A stretch of DNA of 64,000 nucleotides from Gaiellasilicea sp963784895 (GTDB lineage Bacteria; Actinomycetota; Thermoleophilia; Gaiellales; Gaiellaceae): contig CAWATM010000015.1 of NCBI GenBank assembly GCA_963784895.1, positions 16,528 through 80,527 of the forward strand. Direction: 5' to 3'. The notes under the pieces were generated by a model. It ran no database searches. It saw only the letters and a program-made list of their open reading frames with translations, and was not told the origin of the DNA. Below are positions 27,187-34,763 of this stretch, one piece after another. Made by a program: the position numbers and the translations under genes. Numbering within the stretch: the first letter of the stretch is position 1; each line of letters opens with the position of its first letter.

Positions 27187-28787
27187 GCGGGTTTCGCGAG
27201 CAGCTCGGCGGAGGTGACGACGCAGTTGCGTCCCAGCGACTTGGCGGCATAGAGCGCGCGGTCGGCCATCCGGATCAGCATGTCGCCATCCGGCGTGTCG
27301 GCCGGGAACGAGGCGACGCCGAAGCTCGCGCTGATCGCGCGGTCGACGCCGGGGACGACGACGTGCGCGACCTCGTCTCGGAGCTTCTCCGCGAGGACGA
27401 CGGCGCCGTCGAGGGGCGTGTCGGGGAGCAGGATCAGGAACTCCTCGCCGCCGTAGCGGCCGGCGAGATCGCTCTCGCGGAGTGCTCCACGCAGGGCGGC
27501 GCTGGCGGCGGCGAGCGCCTGATCGCCCTTCTCGTGCCCGTAGACGTCGTTGATCTGCTTGAAGTGGTCGAGGTCGCAGAGCACGGCGGAGAGCGGCAGC
27601 TCCGATCGTGCCGCCTGGGCGACCATCCGCACGAGCGTCTCGCGGAGGCTACGCGCGTTCGGCAGGCCGGTGAGCCCGTCGGTCGCGGCGCGGACCTCCG
27701 CGACGGCGAGGTTGCGAAGGTTGGCGAGCACCGGTGCCGCCTGGCTGACCGACTCGTCGACGCGGCTGCGCTCCTGCTGCGTCATCGGCCTCCGGTGGGC
27801 GACGAGGACGGAGCCGATCACCTCGCCGCCGACGAGGGACGGCACGCACGTCGTCCGCTCGCGGCTGCCACAGAGACCGCACATCAGCAACGGCTCGTTG
27901 TCGACCGACTGCGCGTGTGCGCGCCCGAGACGAACGGCCAGGCAGCTGTGCGGGGAGGAGTCGACGAGCGTCCGGGCGAGTGCGCCGGAGGGGTCGACGG
28001 GCGTCGCCGCCTCGAGCCGGTTCTGGCTGTTGTTGCGGTTGAGGACGACGATCTCCGAGTCTGCGAGCGAGCGTTCGAGATGCCGTTTCAGGAGCGCGTG
28101 CGCCTCGCCTTCGTTCTGGGTCACCTGCAGCGTCTCCGCGAACTCGCGCTGCGAGGAGTAGTACTGGGCGTCGGCGAGCTGGCGGTGCTCCTCGCGACGC
28201 CGCATGCGCCCGAGCAGGAATGCGCCGGTGGCGGCGAAGGCGGCGCTGAGCAGGACGATCAGCAGCACCGCGCGCTCGACCGCTCCGGCATGGGCGTCGG
28301 CGCTTTCGTCCGCGATCAGGTCGAGGAGGTCGTCGTTCGCCCGCTCGAAGCGCTCGAGCAGGTCGTTGCGGGCCGCGGTCGACTCGGCCGGGACCGGACG
28401 CCCGTTCCGCACGCGGATGACGGTGTCGTTCGCGATGCCCGCCCAGCGCTCTGCAAGCCGCTCCTGCTCCGCGATCGCCTCCTTCTCCGCGCTGTCGCCC
28501 TCGCCGGCCAGCATGCGGGCCTTGTCCGCAGCCGCTGCCAGAGCCGCGGTCGCTTCGTCGTACGGCTGCAGGAATCCCTCGCCGCCCGACTCCGAGTAGC
28601 CGCGGAGCGCACTCTCCCGCGCGAGCAGCGCGTCGAGCATCGACTCGGCGGCCTGGCGCTCCGCGAATTCGCGCGCGCCGATCTGCCGCTCCGCGGACGC
28701 CGTCGTCCACGCCACGCCGGCGACACTCGCGACGAAGACGATGAGAACGGCCGAGAACCGCGCGACGTTGAGCATCCTGGCAGGCAT
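27183..28787 (-). CDS. Membrane diguanylate cyclase with CHASE3-like sensor, GAF and GGDEF domains
   Basis: A 534-residue receptor. A first helix (about 8-28), an extracytoplasmic helical region with the CHASE3-type ALRGYSESGGEGFLQPYDEA (about 55-74), a second helix (AVLLIVLLSAAFAATGAFLLG, about 165-187), a GAF-like region (200-360, with a CGLCG cysteine pair) and a C-terminal GGDEF domain. The active site is GGEEF at about 445-449, and RESD five residues upstream forms an inhibitory I-site, so it should make c-di-GMP under product control. The start is CAT 28785-28787, with a second M twelve bases in. It is convergent with infB (stop codons overlap) and lies alone among translation genes. 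Confidence 0.9.
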   Translation of the reverse strand: MPARMLNVARFSAVLIVFVASVAGVAWTTASAERQIGAREFAERQAAESMLDALLARESALRGYSESGGEGFLQPYDEATAALAAAADKARMLAGEGDSAEKEAIAEQERLAERWAGIANDTVIRVRNGRPVPAESTAARNDLLERFERANDDLLDLIADESADAHAGAVERAVLLIVLLSAAFAATGAFLLGRMRRREEHRQLADAQYYSSQREFAETLQVTQNEGEAHALLKRHLERSLADSEIVVLNRNNSQNRLEAATPVDPSGALARTLVDSSPHSCLAVRLGRAHAQSVDNEPLLMCGLCGSRERTTCVPSLVGGEVIGSVLVAHRRPMTQQERSRVDESVSQAAPVLANLRNLAVAEVRAATDGLTGLPNARSLRETLVRMVAQAARSELPLSAVLCDLDHFKQINDVYGHEKGDQALAAASAALRGALRESDLAGRYGGEEFLILLPDTPLDGAVVLAEKLRDEVAHVVVPGVDRAISASFGVASFPADTPDGDMLIRMADRALYAAKSLGRNCVVTSAELLAKPA

Positions 28788-28830
28788 GATCGGCTGCCCG
28801 CCGACCGGAGTTGAGGCTTGAATTGCGGGA

Positions 28831-29133
28831 ATGGCGAGCGGCTGGATCGGGATTCTGTCGGCGGAGCTCCATTTTCCGGAGGCGCACTCGCTGAAGGAGA
28901 AGCGGATGTACGTGCGTTCGGCGAAGGAGCAGCTGCGCAATCGCTTCGGCGCGGCAGTCGCCGAGGTCGACCACCACGACGTCTGGCAGCGGGCCCGGCT
29001 GACCCTCGCCGTCGTCACGCGGAACGCGGGCGAGGCCGAGCGGCTGCTCGCGGACGCGGAGCGCTATCTCGCTTCGCGTGAGTGGGAGCTCGGGCGGGTC
29101 GACCGTGAGCTGGTGACGCTCGACCACGACTAG
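28831..29133 (+). CDS. ylxP: YlxP-like DUF503 protein
   Basis: A 100-residue DUF503 protein. It shows IGILSAELHFPEAHSLKEKRMYVRSAKEQLRNRFGAAVAEVDHHDVWQRARLTLAVVT, the family core, and a C-terminal helix. The family is commonly found between infB and rbfA but has no proven role; a ribosome or RNA link is assumed from position. It is divergent from the diguanylate cyclase, with 43 bases between, and precedes rbfA by 26 bases. TTGAAT seven bases before the ATG is only a weak -10. Confidence 0.85.
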   Translation: MASGWIGILSAELHFPEAHSLKEKRMYVRSAKEQLRNRFGAAVAEVDHHDVWQRARLTLAVVTRNAGEAERLLADAERYLASREWELGRVDRELVTLDHD

Positions 29134-29147
29134 CAGCGCCCGCTCGC

Positions 29148-29153
29148 TACCGT
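29148..29153 (+). promoter_or_regulatory. -10 element TACCGT, leaderless promoter of rbfA
   Basis: TACCGT ends six bases before the ATG at 29160, with no Shine-Dalgarno between, so transcription should begin at the start codon. Confidence 0.45.
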
Positions 29154-29159
29154 GGTCTG

Positions 29160-29528
29160 ATGACCGACCGGATGCGCAGAGTCAACGAGTCGCTCCGCCA
29201 GGTCCTGTCGGAGGCTCTGCTCGAGCTCAAGGATCCCCGGATCGGCTTCGTGACTGTGACCGGGGTTGCCGCGTCGCCCGACCTCCGTCAGGCGGTCGTG
29301 TTCGTCAGCGTGCTCGGCGGCGAGAAGAAGCGGCTCAAGAGCATGACCGGGCTCGAAGCCGCCCACGGCGTGCTCCAGTCGCGCATCTCGCGCGAGCTGC
29401 GGCTGAAACGGACCCCGACGCTCACGTTCGAATACGATCACGCGGTCGAGCACGGCGTGCGGATGTCACAACTCATCGATGAGCTCGCCCCCGAACCAGA
29501 CCCGGCTGAACCACGACACGACGGCTGA
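29160..29528 (+). CDS. rbfA: Ribosome-binding factor A
   Basis: A 122-residue KH-like protein that binds 16S rRNA during late 30S assembly. Signatures are RRVNESLRQVLSEALLELKDPRIGFVTVTGVAASPDLRQAVVFVSVLG (about 5-52) and the helix with LQSRISRELRLKRTPTLTFEYD (about 73-95). Length is typical. The start is probably leaderless. Its 3-prime end overlaps the nrnA start by 50 bases, an unusually long overlap in this window. Confidence 0.94.
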   Translation: MTDRMRRVNESLRQVLSEALLELKDPRIGFVTVTGVAASPDLRQAVVFVSVLGGEKKRLKSMTGLEAAHGVLQSRISRELRLKRTPTLTFEYDHAVEHGVRMSQLIDELAPEPDPAEPRHDG

Positions 29529-30507
29529 CCTCGGGGCGGTCGTCGAGGCAATCCGCGGCCGCGAGCGTTTCCTCGTCACGACGCACGAGAATCCGGACGG
29601 CGACGCGCTCGGCTCCCTGCTCGCGACCCAGCTCGCGCTCACCGCGCTCGGCAAGGAGAGCCTCATGTTCCTGCCCGGCCCGGCTCCGCTTCCGGGCGAG
29701 TATCGGTTCCTGCCGCTCGAGCAGCTGCGCCGCGAGCTTCCCGACGACGCGGCCGAGCGCACACTCGTCGCCGTCGACGCGGCGAACGAAAGCCGGCTCG
29801 GCGCCGACGCGGCGGCGCTCCACTCGGCACCGTTCACGATCAACATCGACCATCACCACGACAACTCGCGCTTCGGGGATGTCAACCTCGTCGATGCGAG
29901 GGCGTCCTCGACGGGAGAGGTGCTCCGCGACGTCATCCGCGAGCTCGGGCTCGACCTGACGGCGGAGCTGGCGGAGCCGCTCTACGTTGCGCTCGTGACC
30001 GACACGGGTCGCTTCCAGTACGCAAACACGACGCCGAAGGCCCTCCGGCTGGCGGCCGAGCTCGTCGAGGCCGGTGCCGACGTGCACAAGGTCTTCCAGG
30101 GTGTCTACGAGAGCGTCCAGTTCGCGAAGCTGAAGCTGCTCGCGCGCGCGCTCGAGCGGGCGCAGGTGTACGAGGGCGGCGGCCTCGTCATCTCGTATCT
30201 GCTGCGCGACGACTTCGGCGAGGTGGGGGCGGTCGAGCCGTACTCCGAAGGGATCATCGACTTTCTCCGCGCGGTCGAGGGCGCAGACATGGCCGCGCTG
30301 ATCCGCGAGCCGCCCCGGGGCGGCTCGCCCGCACGCCGGATCTCGCTCCGCGCCTCACACGACGAGCTCGACGTCTCCGCGATCGCGCGCGAGTCGGGCG
30401 GCGGCGGTCACCGGCAGGCGGCGGGCTTCTCGAGCGACGAGTCGATCGAGGAGATCACCGCGTTCCTCCGGCGTGAGTTCTCGGCCGCCTCGGCTCCCTC
30501 GCGCTGA
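29479..30507 (+). CDS. nrnA: DHH-family bifunctional oligoribonuclease / PAP phosphatase
   Basis: A 342-residue DHH/DHHA1 phosphoesterase. Metal motifs are THENPDGDALGS near 35-46, VAVDAAN, and IDHHHDNSRFGD near 114-125; the DHHA1 substrate loop is GGGGHRQAAGF near 310. NrnA degrades nano-RNA and removes the 3-prime phosphate from pAp. Gene order rbfA-nrnA-truB-ribF is standard in Gram-positives. ATG 29479 gives a 50-base overlap with rbfA; I see no better start, since the next in-frame candidates cut into the first strand. It shares a base with truB (TGATG). Confidence 0.93.
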   Translation: MSSPPNQTRLNHDTTADLGAVVEAIRGRERFLVTTHENPDGDALGSLLATQLALTALGKESLMFLPGPAPLPGEYRFLPLEQLRRELPDDAAERTLVAVDAANESRLGADAAALHSAPFTINIDHHHDNSRFGDVNLVDARASSTGEVLRDVIRELGLDLTAELAEPLYVALVTDTGRFQYANTTPKALRLAAELVEAGADVHKVFQGVYESVQFAKLKLLARALERAQVYEGGGLVISYLLRDDFGEVGAVEPYSEGIIDFLRAVEGADMAALIREPPRGGSPARRISLRASHDELDVSAIARESGGGGHRQAAGFSSDESIEEITAFLRREFSAASAPSR

Positions 30508-31163
30508 TGCCGCCGAAGGGACTCGAACCGAGCGGGATCATCCTCGTCGACAAGCCGGCGGGGCCGTCCTCGTTCGCGGTCCTGGCGCGCGTCCGCTCGC
30601 GGCTCGGGACGAAGATGGGACATGCGGGAACTCTCGATCCTTTCGCGACTGGATTGCTGCTCTTGCTCTCCGGACGGTCGACAAAATTGGCGGGATCGTT
30701 CCTCGGTCTCGACAAGCGCTATCTCACGGACGTCGACCTGACGGCCCGCACGACCACGGGCGATCCCGAAGGCGATGTGGTCGCGCGGCAGGAGGCGCCG
30801 TCGCCGGCCGCACTGGAGCGCGGCCTCGAGGGCCTCCGCGGCGAGATCGAGCTGCCGATCCCGGCCGCGTCCGCGGTCAAGATCGGCGGTGAGCGCGCGT
30901 ACAAGCTGCACCGCCGCGGCGTCGAGGTCGAGATGCCGCTCCGGCGCTCGCGGGTCGACGCGCTCGACGTCATCGCGTATACGGACGGCATCGTCACGCT
31001 CGACCTCCGCGTCAGCTCGGGGACCTACGTCCGGGCCATCGCCGAGGCGCTCGGCGGCCACTGCGTCGCGCTGCGCCGGCTCGAAGTGGGTCCGTTCAGC
31101 GTCGAGGACGCCGACGAGGACCGCGTGATCCCGGCCGAGCAGGCACTGGCCCTGCTGCCGTGA
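30507..31163 (+). CDS. truB: tRNA pseudouridine-55 synthase
   Basis: A 218-residue TruB that makes pseudouridine 55 in the T loop of tRNAs. It shows GIILVDKPAGPSSF near 11-24, the catalytic aspartate in KMGHAGTLDPFATGLLLLL near 36-54, the KRYLTDVDLTARTTTGDPEGDV loop and the RVSSGTYVRAIAEALG motif near 175. At 218 residues it is shorter than the usual 290-310 because the C-terminal PUA-like domain is missing or very small. It overlaps nrnA and ribF by one and four bases. Confidence 0.95.
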   Translation: MPPKGLEPSGIILVDKPAGPSSFAVLARVRSRLGTKMGHAGTLDPFATGLLLLLSGRSTKLAGSFLGLDKRYLTDVDLTARTTTGDPEGDVVARQEAPSPAALERGLEGLRGEIELPIPAASAVKIGGERAYKLHRRGVEVEMPLRRSRVDALDVIAYTDGIVTLDLRVSSGTYVRAIAEALGGHCVALRRLEVGPFSVEDADEDRVIPAEQALALLP

Positions 31164-32002
31164 ACGCAGCCGAGCAGCGGTTCGCGGTCGCGATCGGGAC
31201 GTTCGACGGCGTCCACCTGGGGCACCGCCGCGTGATCGAAACCGCCCTCGCCACCGGCCTGCCGGTACGGGTGGTGACGTTCGCGCCGCATCCGCGCGTC
31301 GTCCTCGGCAACTTCGTCGAGGCGCTCGCGACGCTCGAGCGGCGGCTCGAGCTGCTGGACGACCTCGGCGTCGCCGAGACGACCGTCGTCGACTTCACCC
31401 TCGACGTCGCCAAGTTGGAGCCGGACGAGTTCGCGACCGAGTACCTGAGCGACGCCGCGGTCGTGGTCGCCGGCGCCGACTTCCGGTTCGGCCGCAAGCG
31501 GCGCGGCGACCTCGAGCTGCTCGAGGGGCTGGGCCACGAGGTGCTCGCCGTGCCACTGCTCGAAGGTGTCTCCTCGACCGCGATCCGCCGCTCGCTGCAC
31601 GAGGGCGACGTTCGGGCCGCCGCGACGCTGCTCGGCCGGCCGCCGGAGCTCGACGGGATCGTCGTCGGCGGTGACCAGCGCGGGGGGACGCTCGGCTACC
31701 CGACGGCGAACCTCGCCGTCGAGCCGGCGCTGCTCGTCCCGGCCTACGGGATCTACGCCGGCGCCGCGCTCGAGCACCGCGCGGCGATCTCGATCGGCAC
31801 CAACCCGCACTATGGCGGCGACGAGAGGCGGATCGAGCCGTACCTGCTCGACTTCGAGGGCGACCTCTACGGCCGGCGGCTGATCGTCGAGCTCTGGGAG
31901 CGACTGCGGGACGAGCAGGTCTTCGAGAGCGAACAGGCGCTGATCGACCAGATCGCGCGGGACGTCGAGGCGACGAGAGAGGCCGTGCGGCCGGCGAGGT
32001 AG
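31160..32002 (+). CDS. ribF: Bifunctional riboflavin kinase / FAD synthetase
   Basis: A 280-residue enzyme that makes FMN and FAD. The N-terminal adenylyltransferase half has VAIGTFDGVHLGHRRVIE (about 10-27) and VVVAGADFRFGRKRRGD; the C-terminal flavokinase half has GGDQRGGTLGYPTANLAVEP near 172-190, GIYAGAA and EPYLLDFEGDLYGRRLIVELWERLRDE. GTG 31160 overlaps truB by four bases. Slightly shorter than the usual 305-320, with intact motifs in both halves. Confidence 0.95.
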   Translation: MNAAEQRFAVAIGTFDGVHLGHRRVIETALATGLPVRVVTFAPHPRVVLGNFVEALATLERRLELLDDLGVAETTVVDFTLDVAKLEPDEFATEYLSDAAVVVAGADFRFGRKRRGDLELLEGLGHEVLAVPLLEGVSSTAIRRSLHEGDVRAAATLLGRPPELDGIVVGGDQRGGTLGYPTANLAVEPALLVPAYGIYAGAALEHRAAISIGTNPHYGGDERRIEPYLLDFEGDLYGRRLIVELWERLRDEQVFESEQALIDQIARDVEATREAVRPAR

Positions 32003-32005
32003 GTT
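32000..32005 (+). promoter_or_regulatory. -10 element TAGGTT, leaderless promoter of the ABC-2 exporter
   Basis: TAGGTT overlaps the ribF stop codon and ends six bases before the GTG at 32012. The GGAG that follows is too close to the GTG to work as a Shine-Dalgarno. Confidence 0.5.
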
Positions 32006-32011
32006 GGAGCC

Positions 32012-32938
32012 GTGAGCGAGACCGGCGCCATGATCCACGCCCGCGGGCTCGTCAAGCGGTTCGGTGAGCTTGTCGCCGTGGACGGAATCGACCTCGACGT
32101 CAAGCAGGGCGAGGCCTTCGGCTTCCTCGGCCCGAACGGGGCGGGGAAGAGCTCGACGATGCGGATGATCGGCTGCGTCTCGCCGGTGAGCGAGGGCACG
32201 CTGCGGATCCTCGGCCAGGATCCGGCCGAGCGCGGGCCCCAGATCCGGGCGCGGCTCGGTGTCGTCCCGCAGCAGGACACGCTCGACTTCGAGCTGACCG
32301 TGCGCGAGAACGTCCTCATCTACGGCCGCTACTTCGGGCTCTCGCGGCGCGAGCTGAAGCCGCGGATCGACGAGCTGCTCGACTTCGTGCAACTGACCGA
32401 GCGGGCCGGGGACAAGGTCGAGCCGCTGTCAGGCGGGATGAAGCGGCGCCTGACGATCGCGCGCTCACTCGTCAACGACCCCGACCTGCTCCTCCTCGAC
32501 GAGCCTACGACCGGCCTCGACCCGCAGGCGCGCCACGTCGTCTGGGACCGGCTCTTCCGGCTGAAGCAGCGCGGCAAGACCTTCGTCGTGACGACCCACT
32601 ACATGGACGAGGCCGAGCAGCTGTGCGACCGGCTCGTCGTCATGGACCACGGCGCGATCGTCGCCGAAGGCTCGCCGTGGCAGCTGATCCAGCGTTACTC
32701 GACGCGCGAGGTCGTCGAGGTCCGCTTCGAGGACGAGCGGCCGGTGAACGGCGTCTTCGAGGGCGCGGCCGACCGGATCGAAGAGCTGCCGGACCGCGTG
32801 CTCCTGTACACGCAGGACGGCGACGCGACCGCGCTCGCCGTCGCCGAGCGCGGGCTCCCGCCGCACTCGACGCTCGTGCGGCGCAGCACGCTCGAGGACG
32901 TCTTCCTCCATCTGACCGGCCGCACGCTCGTGGATTAG
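32012..32938 (+). CDS. ABC-2 type exporter ATP-binding protein (NodI/DrrA-like)
   Basis: A 308-residue ATPase subunit. Walker A GPNGAGKSSTMRMI is near 46-59, the Q-loop VVPQQDTLDF near 88-97, the signature LSGGMKRRLTIARSL near 136-150, Walker B LLLLDEPTTGLDP near 157-169 and the switch histidine in VTTHYMDEAEQL. The C-terminal 80 residues resemble NodI/DrrA extensions. Two permease genes follow three bases later and with an ATGA overlap, giving a heterodimeric exporter for a hydrophobic compound or a glycoconjugate. Substrate unknown. Confidence 0.93.
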   Translation: MSETGAMIHARGLVKRFGELVAVDGIDLDVKQGEAFGFLGPNGAGKSSTMRMIGCVSPVSEGTLRILGQDPAERGPQIRARLGVVPQQDTLDFELTVRENVLIYGRYFGLSRRELKPRIDELLDFVQLTERAGDKVEPLSGGMKRRLTIARSLVNDPDLLLLDEPTTGLDPQARHVVWDRLFRLKQRGKTFVVTTHYMDEAEQLCDRLVVMDHGAIVAEGSPWQLIQRYSTREVVEVRFEDERPVNGVFEGAADRIEELPDRVLLYTQDGDATALAVAERGLPPHSTLVRRSTLEDVFLHLTGRTLVD

Positions 32939-32940
32939 CG

Positions 32941-33717
32941 GTGGACAGCGTCCTCCAGCCGCTGCGCGCCTACGAGCACTGGCTGGCGCAGTACAAGCGG
33001 GTCTGGCGCGGGACGATCGGGACGAGCCTCGTCAACCCGATCCTCTACGTAACTGCACTCGGCGTCGGCCTCGGCACGATCGTCGACCAGACCCAGAACG
33101 CTCCGGCCGGCGTGCCCTACCTGGACTACGTCGCACCCGGGCTCCTCGCCGCGGCGGCGATGCAGACGGCGACGATCGAGTCGAGCTGGCCGGTGATGGC
33201 GGCGATCAAGTGGTCGCGCGTCTACCACGCGATGATCGCGACGCCGCTGACCGAGCGGGACGCCTTCGTCGGCCACCAGCTCTTCGTCGTCACGCGCGTC
33301 TTCACCTCGGCCGCCGCCTACCTCGCCGTCATCGCCGCATTCGGAGCCGTGGCCTCGTGGTGGGGGATTCTCGTCGTCCCGGCCGCCGTGCTGATCGGCA
33401 CCGCCTTCTCGATGCCGATGGCGGCGCTCGCCGCGTCGGTGGAGGACGACCGGACGTTCGTCACGATCTTCCGCTTCCTGGTCGTGCCGATGTTCCTCTT
33501 CTCCGGGACGTTCTTCCCCGTCTCGCAGCTGCCGCTCGCGTTCGAGCTCGCCGCATACGTGACGCCCATCTGGCACGGCGTCGAGCTCTGCCGGATGCTC
33601 ACGCTCGGCACGGTGGAGCTCGGACCGGCGCTCGGCCACACCGCCTACCTACTCGCCTGGACGCTCGTCGGCTTCGAGCTGGCACGCCGCTCGTACCGCA
33701 GGAGGCTGCTCGGATGA
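32941..33717 (+). CDS. ABC-2 type exporter permease (NodJ-like)
   Basis: A 258-residue membrane protein of about six helices. It begins with a cytosolic YEHWLAQYKRVWRGTIGTSLVNPILYVTALGVGLG, which is typical of NodJ/ABC2 permeases, and has FRFLVVPMFLFSGTFFPVSQLP near 180-201, the hallmark of the family. GTG 32941 follows the ATPase stop by two bases. An in-frame upstream extension lies inside the ATPase gene and is not real. It should pair with the second permease. Confidence 0.9.
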   Translation: MDSVLQPLRAYEHWLAQYKRVWRGTIGTSLVNPILYVTALGVGLGTIVDQTQNAPAGVPYLDYVAPGLLAAAAMQTATIESSWPVMAAIKWSRVYHAMIATPLTERDAFVGHQLFVVTRVFTSAAAYLAVIAAFGAVASWWGILVVPAAVLIGTAFSMPMAALAASVEDDRTFVTIFRFLVVPMFLFSGTFFPVSQLPLAFELAAYVTPIWHGVELCRMLTLGTVELGPALGHTAYLLAWTLVGFELARRSYRRRLLG

Positions 33718-34505
33718 GCTCGTTCGTCCTCCGTGCGCTCGACCTGCCCGGCGGCCGCGGCATCCACCTCTTCGAGCGGAACGTGATGAGCCACCGGCGC
33801 ACGTGGCCGATCATCGTCTCGGGTTTCTTCGAGCCGCTCTTCTACCTGCTCTCGCTCGGGTACGGGCTCGGCGGCTACGTCGGGGACGTCGTCATCGACG
33901 GGCAGACGATCGAGTACGCCGCGTTCGTCGCGCCTGCGCTGCTCGCCGCATCTGCGTTCAACGGCGCCTTCTACGACGCGACCAACATCTTCTGGAAGCT
34001 CCGCTACCAGAAGACCTACGACGCGGTCCTCGCGACGCCGCTCGGGCCGAAGGACATCGCCTCCGGCGAGACGGCGTTCGCGCTCTTCCGGGGCCTGATC
34101 TACGCGGTCGGCTTCTTCACCGTCATCGCCGCGCTCGGGCTGCTCGAGTCGTGGTGGGCGCTGCTGGCGGTGCCGGCGACCGTCTTCATCGGCTTTGCGT
34201 TCGCGGGTGCAGGCATCGCGGCGGTCACCTACATGCGCAGCTGGCAGGACTTCGACATCCTGAACCTCGCGATCCTGCCGATGTTCCTCTTCTCGGCGAC
34301 GTTCTTCCCACTCTCGACCTATCCGGACTGGCTGGAGTGGGTGATCCGGGCGACCCCGCTCTACCACGGTGTCGATCTGCTCCGGGCGCTCACGACCGGC
34401 GCCGTCGGCCCCGGTCAGCTCGTGAACGTCGCCTACCTGAGCGCCCTGGGCCTCGTCGGGATGCTGATCGCGAGCCGACGCGTCGAGAAGCTCTTGCTCA
34501 CGTAG
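33714..34505 (+). CDS. ABC-2 type exporter permease, second subunit
   Basis: A 263-residue paralogue of the preceding permease, also with about six helices: FERNVMSHRRTWPIIVSGFFEPLFYLLSLGYGLG near the start and ILNLAILPMFLFSATFFPLSTYPDWLEWVIRATPLYHGVDLLRAL near 180-225. The ATG overlaps the first permease by four bases. Two different permeases with one ATPase suggest an asymmetric transporter. Substrate unknown. Confidence 0.9.
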   Translation: MSSFVLRALDLPGGRGIHLFERNVMSHRRTWPIIVSGFFEPLFYLLSLGYGLGGYVGDVVIDGQTIEYAAFVAPALLAASAFNGAFYDATNIFWKLRYQKTYDAVLATPLGPKDIASGETAFALFRGLIYAVGFFTVIAALGLLESWWALLAVPATVFIGFAFAGAGIAAVTYMRSWQDFDILNLAILPMFLFSATFFPLSTYPDWLEWVIRATPLYHGVDLLRALTTGAVGPGQLVNVAYLSALGLVGMLIASRRVEKLLLT

Positions 34506-34541
34506 GCGCAAGTTTTCCGCGGCACGCGTATCTGTACCTAC

Positions 34542-34763
34542 ATGACTGCGGGCAGGCTGCGGCCCGTCGAGGCGGTGCGGTGCCTCGAGTGCGGCACGGA
34601 CTATGCGAAGCCGAGTGGGCGGGGGACGCTCACGACGAATCCCGGCTGCCCGACCTGCGGCTATCTCGGCTGGTTGCCGAGCCCGGCGGCGCTCACGGCA
34701 GGGTCGCCGCGTGACCGCTCCGGCGCGGATCGCCCGCTGCGCCTGTCGTCCCGATCAGGCTGA
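34542..34763 (+). CDS. Small zinc-ribbon-like protein
   Basis: A 73-residue hypothetical protein with two CxxC knuckles: C14-LE-C17 and C36-PT-C39, separated by a basic loop, as in small zinc ribbons or rubredoxin-like folds. The last 30 residues are polar and overlap the 3-prime end of the convergent gamma-glutamyltransferase gene by 71 bases, so this tail may be less constrained. A TACCTA just before the ATG is only a poor -10. Function unknown; binding of nucleic acid or a metal store is possible. Confidence 0.6.
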   Translation: MTAGRLRPVEAVRCLECGTDYAKPSGRGTLTTNPGCPTCGYLGWLPSPAALTAGSPRDRSGADRPLRLSSRSG

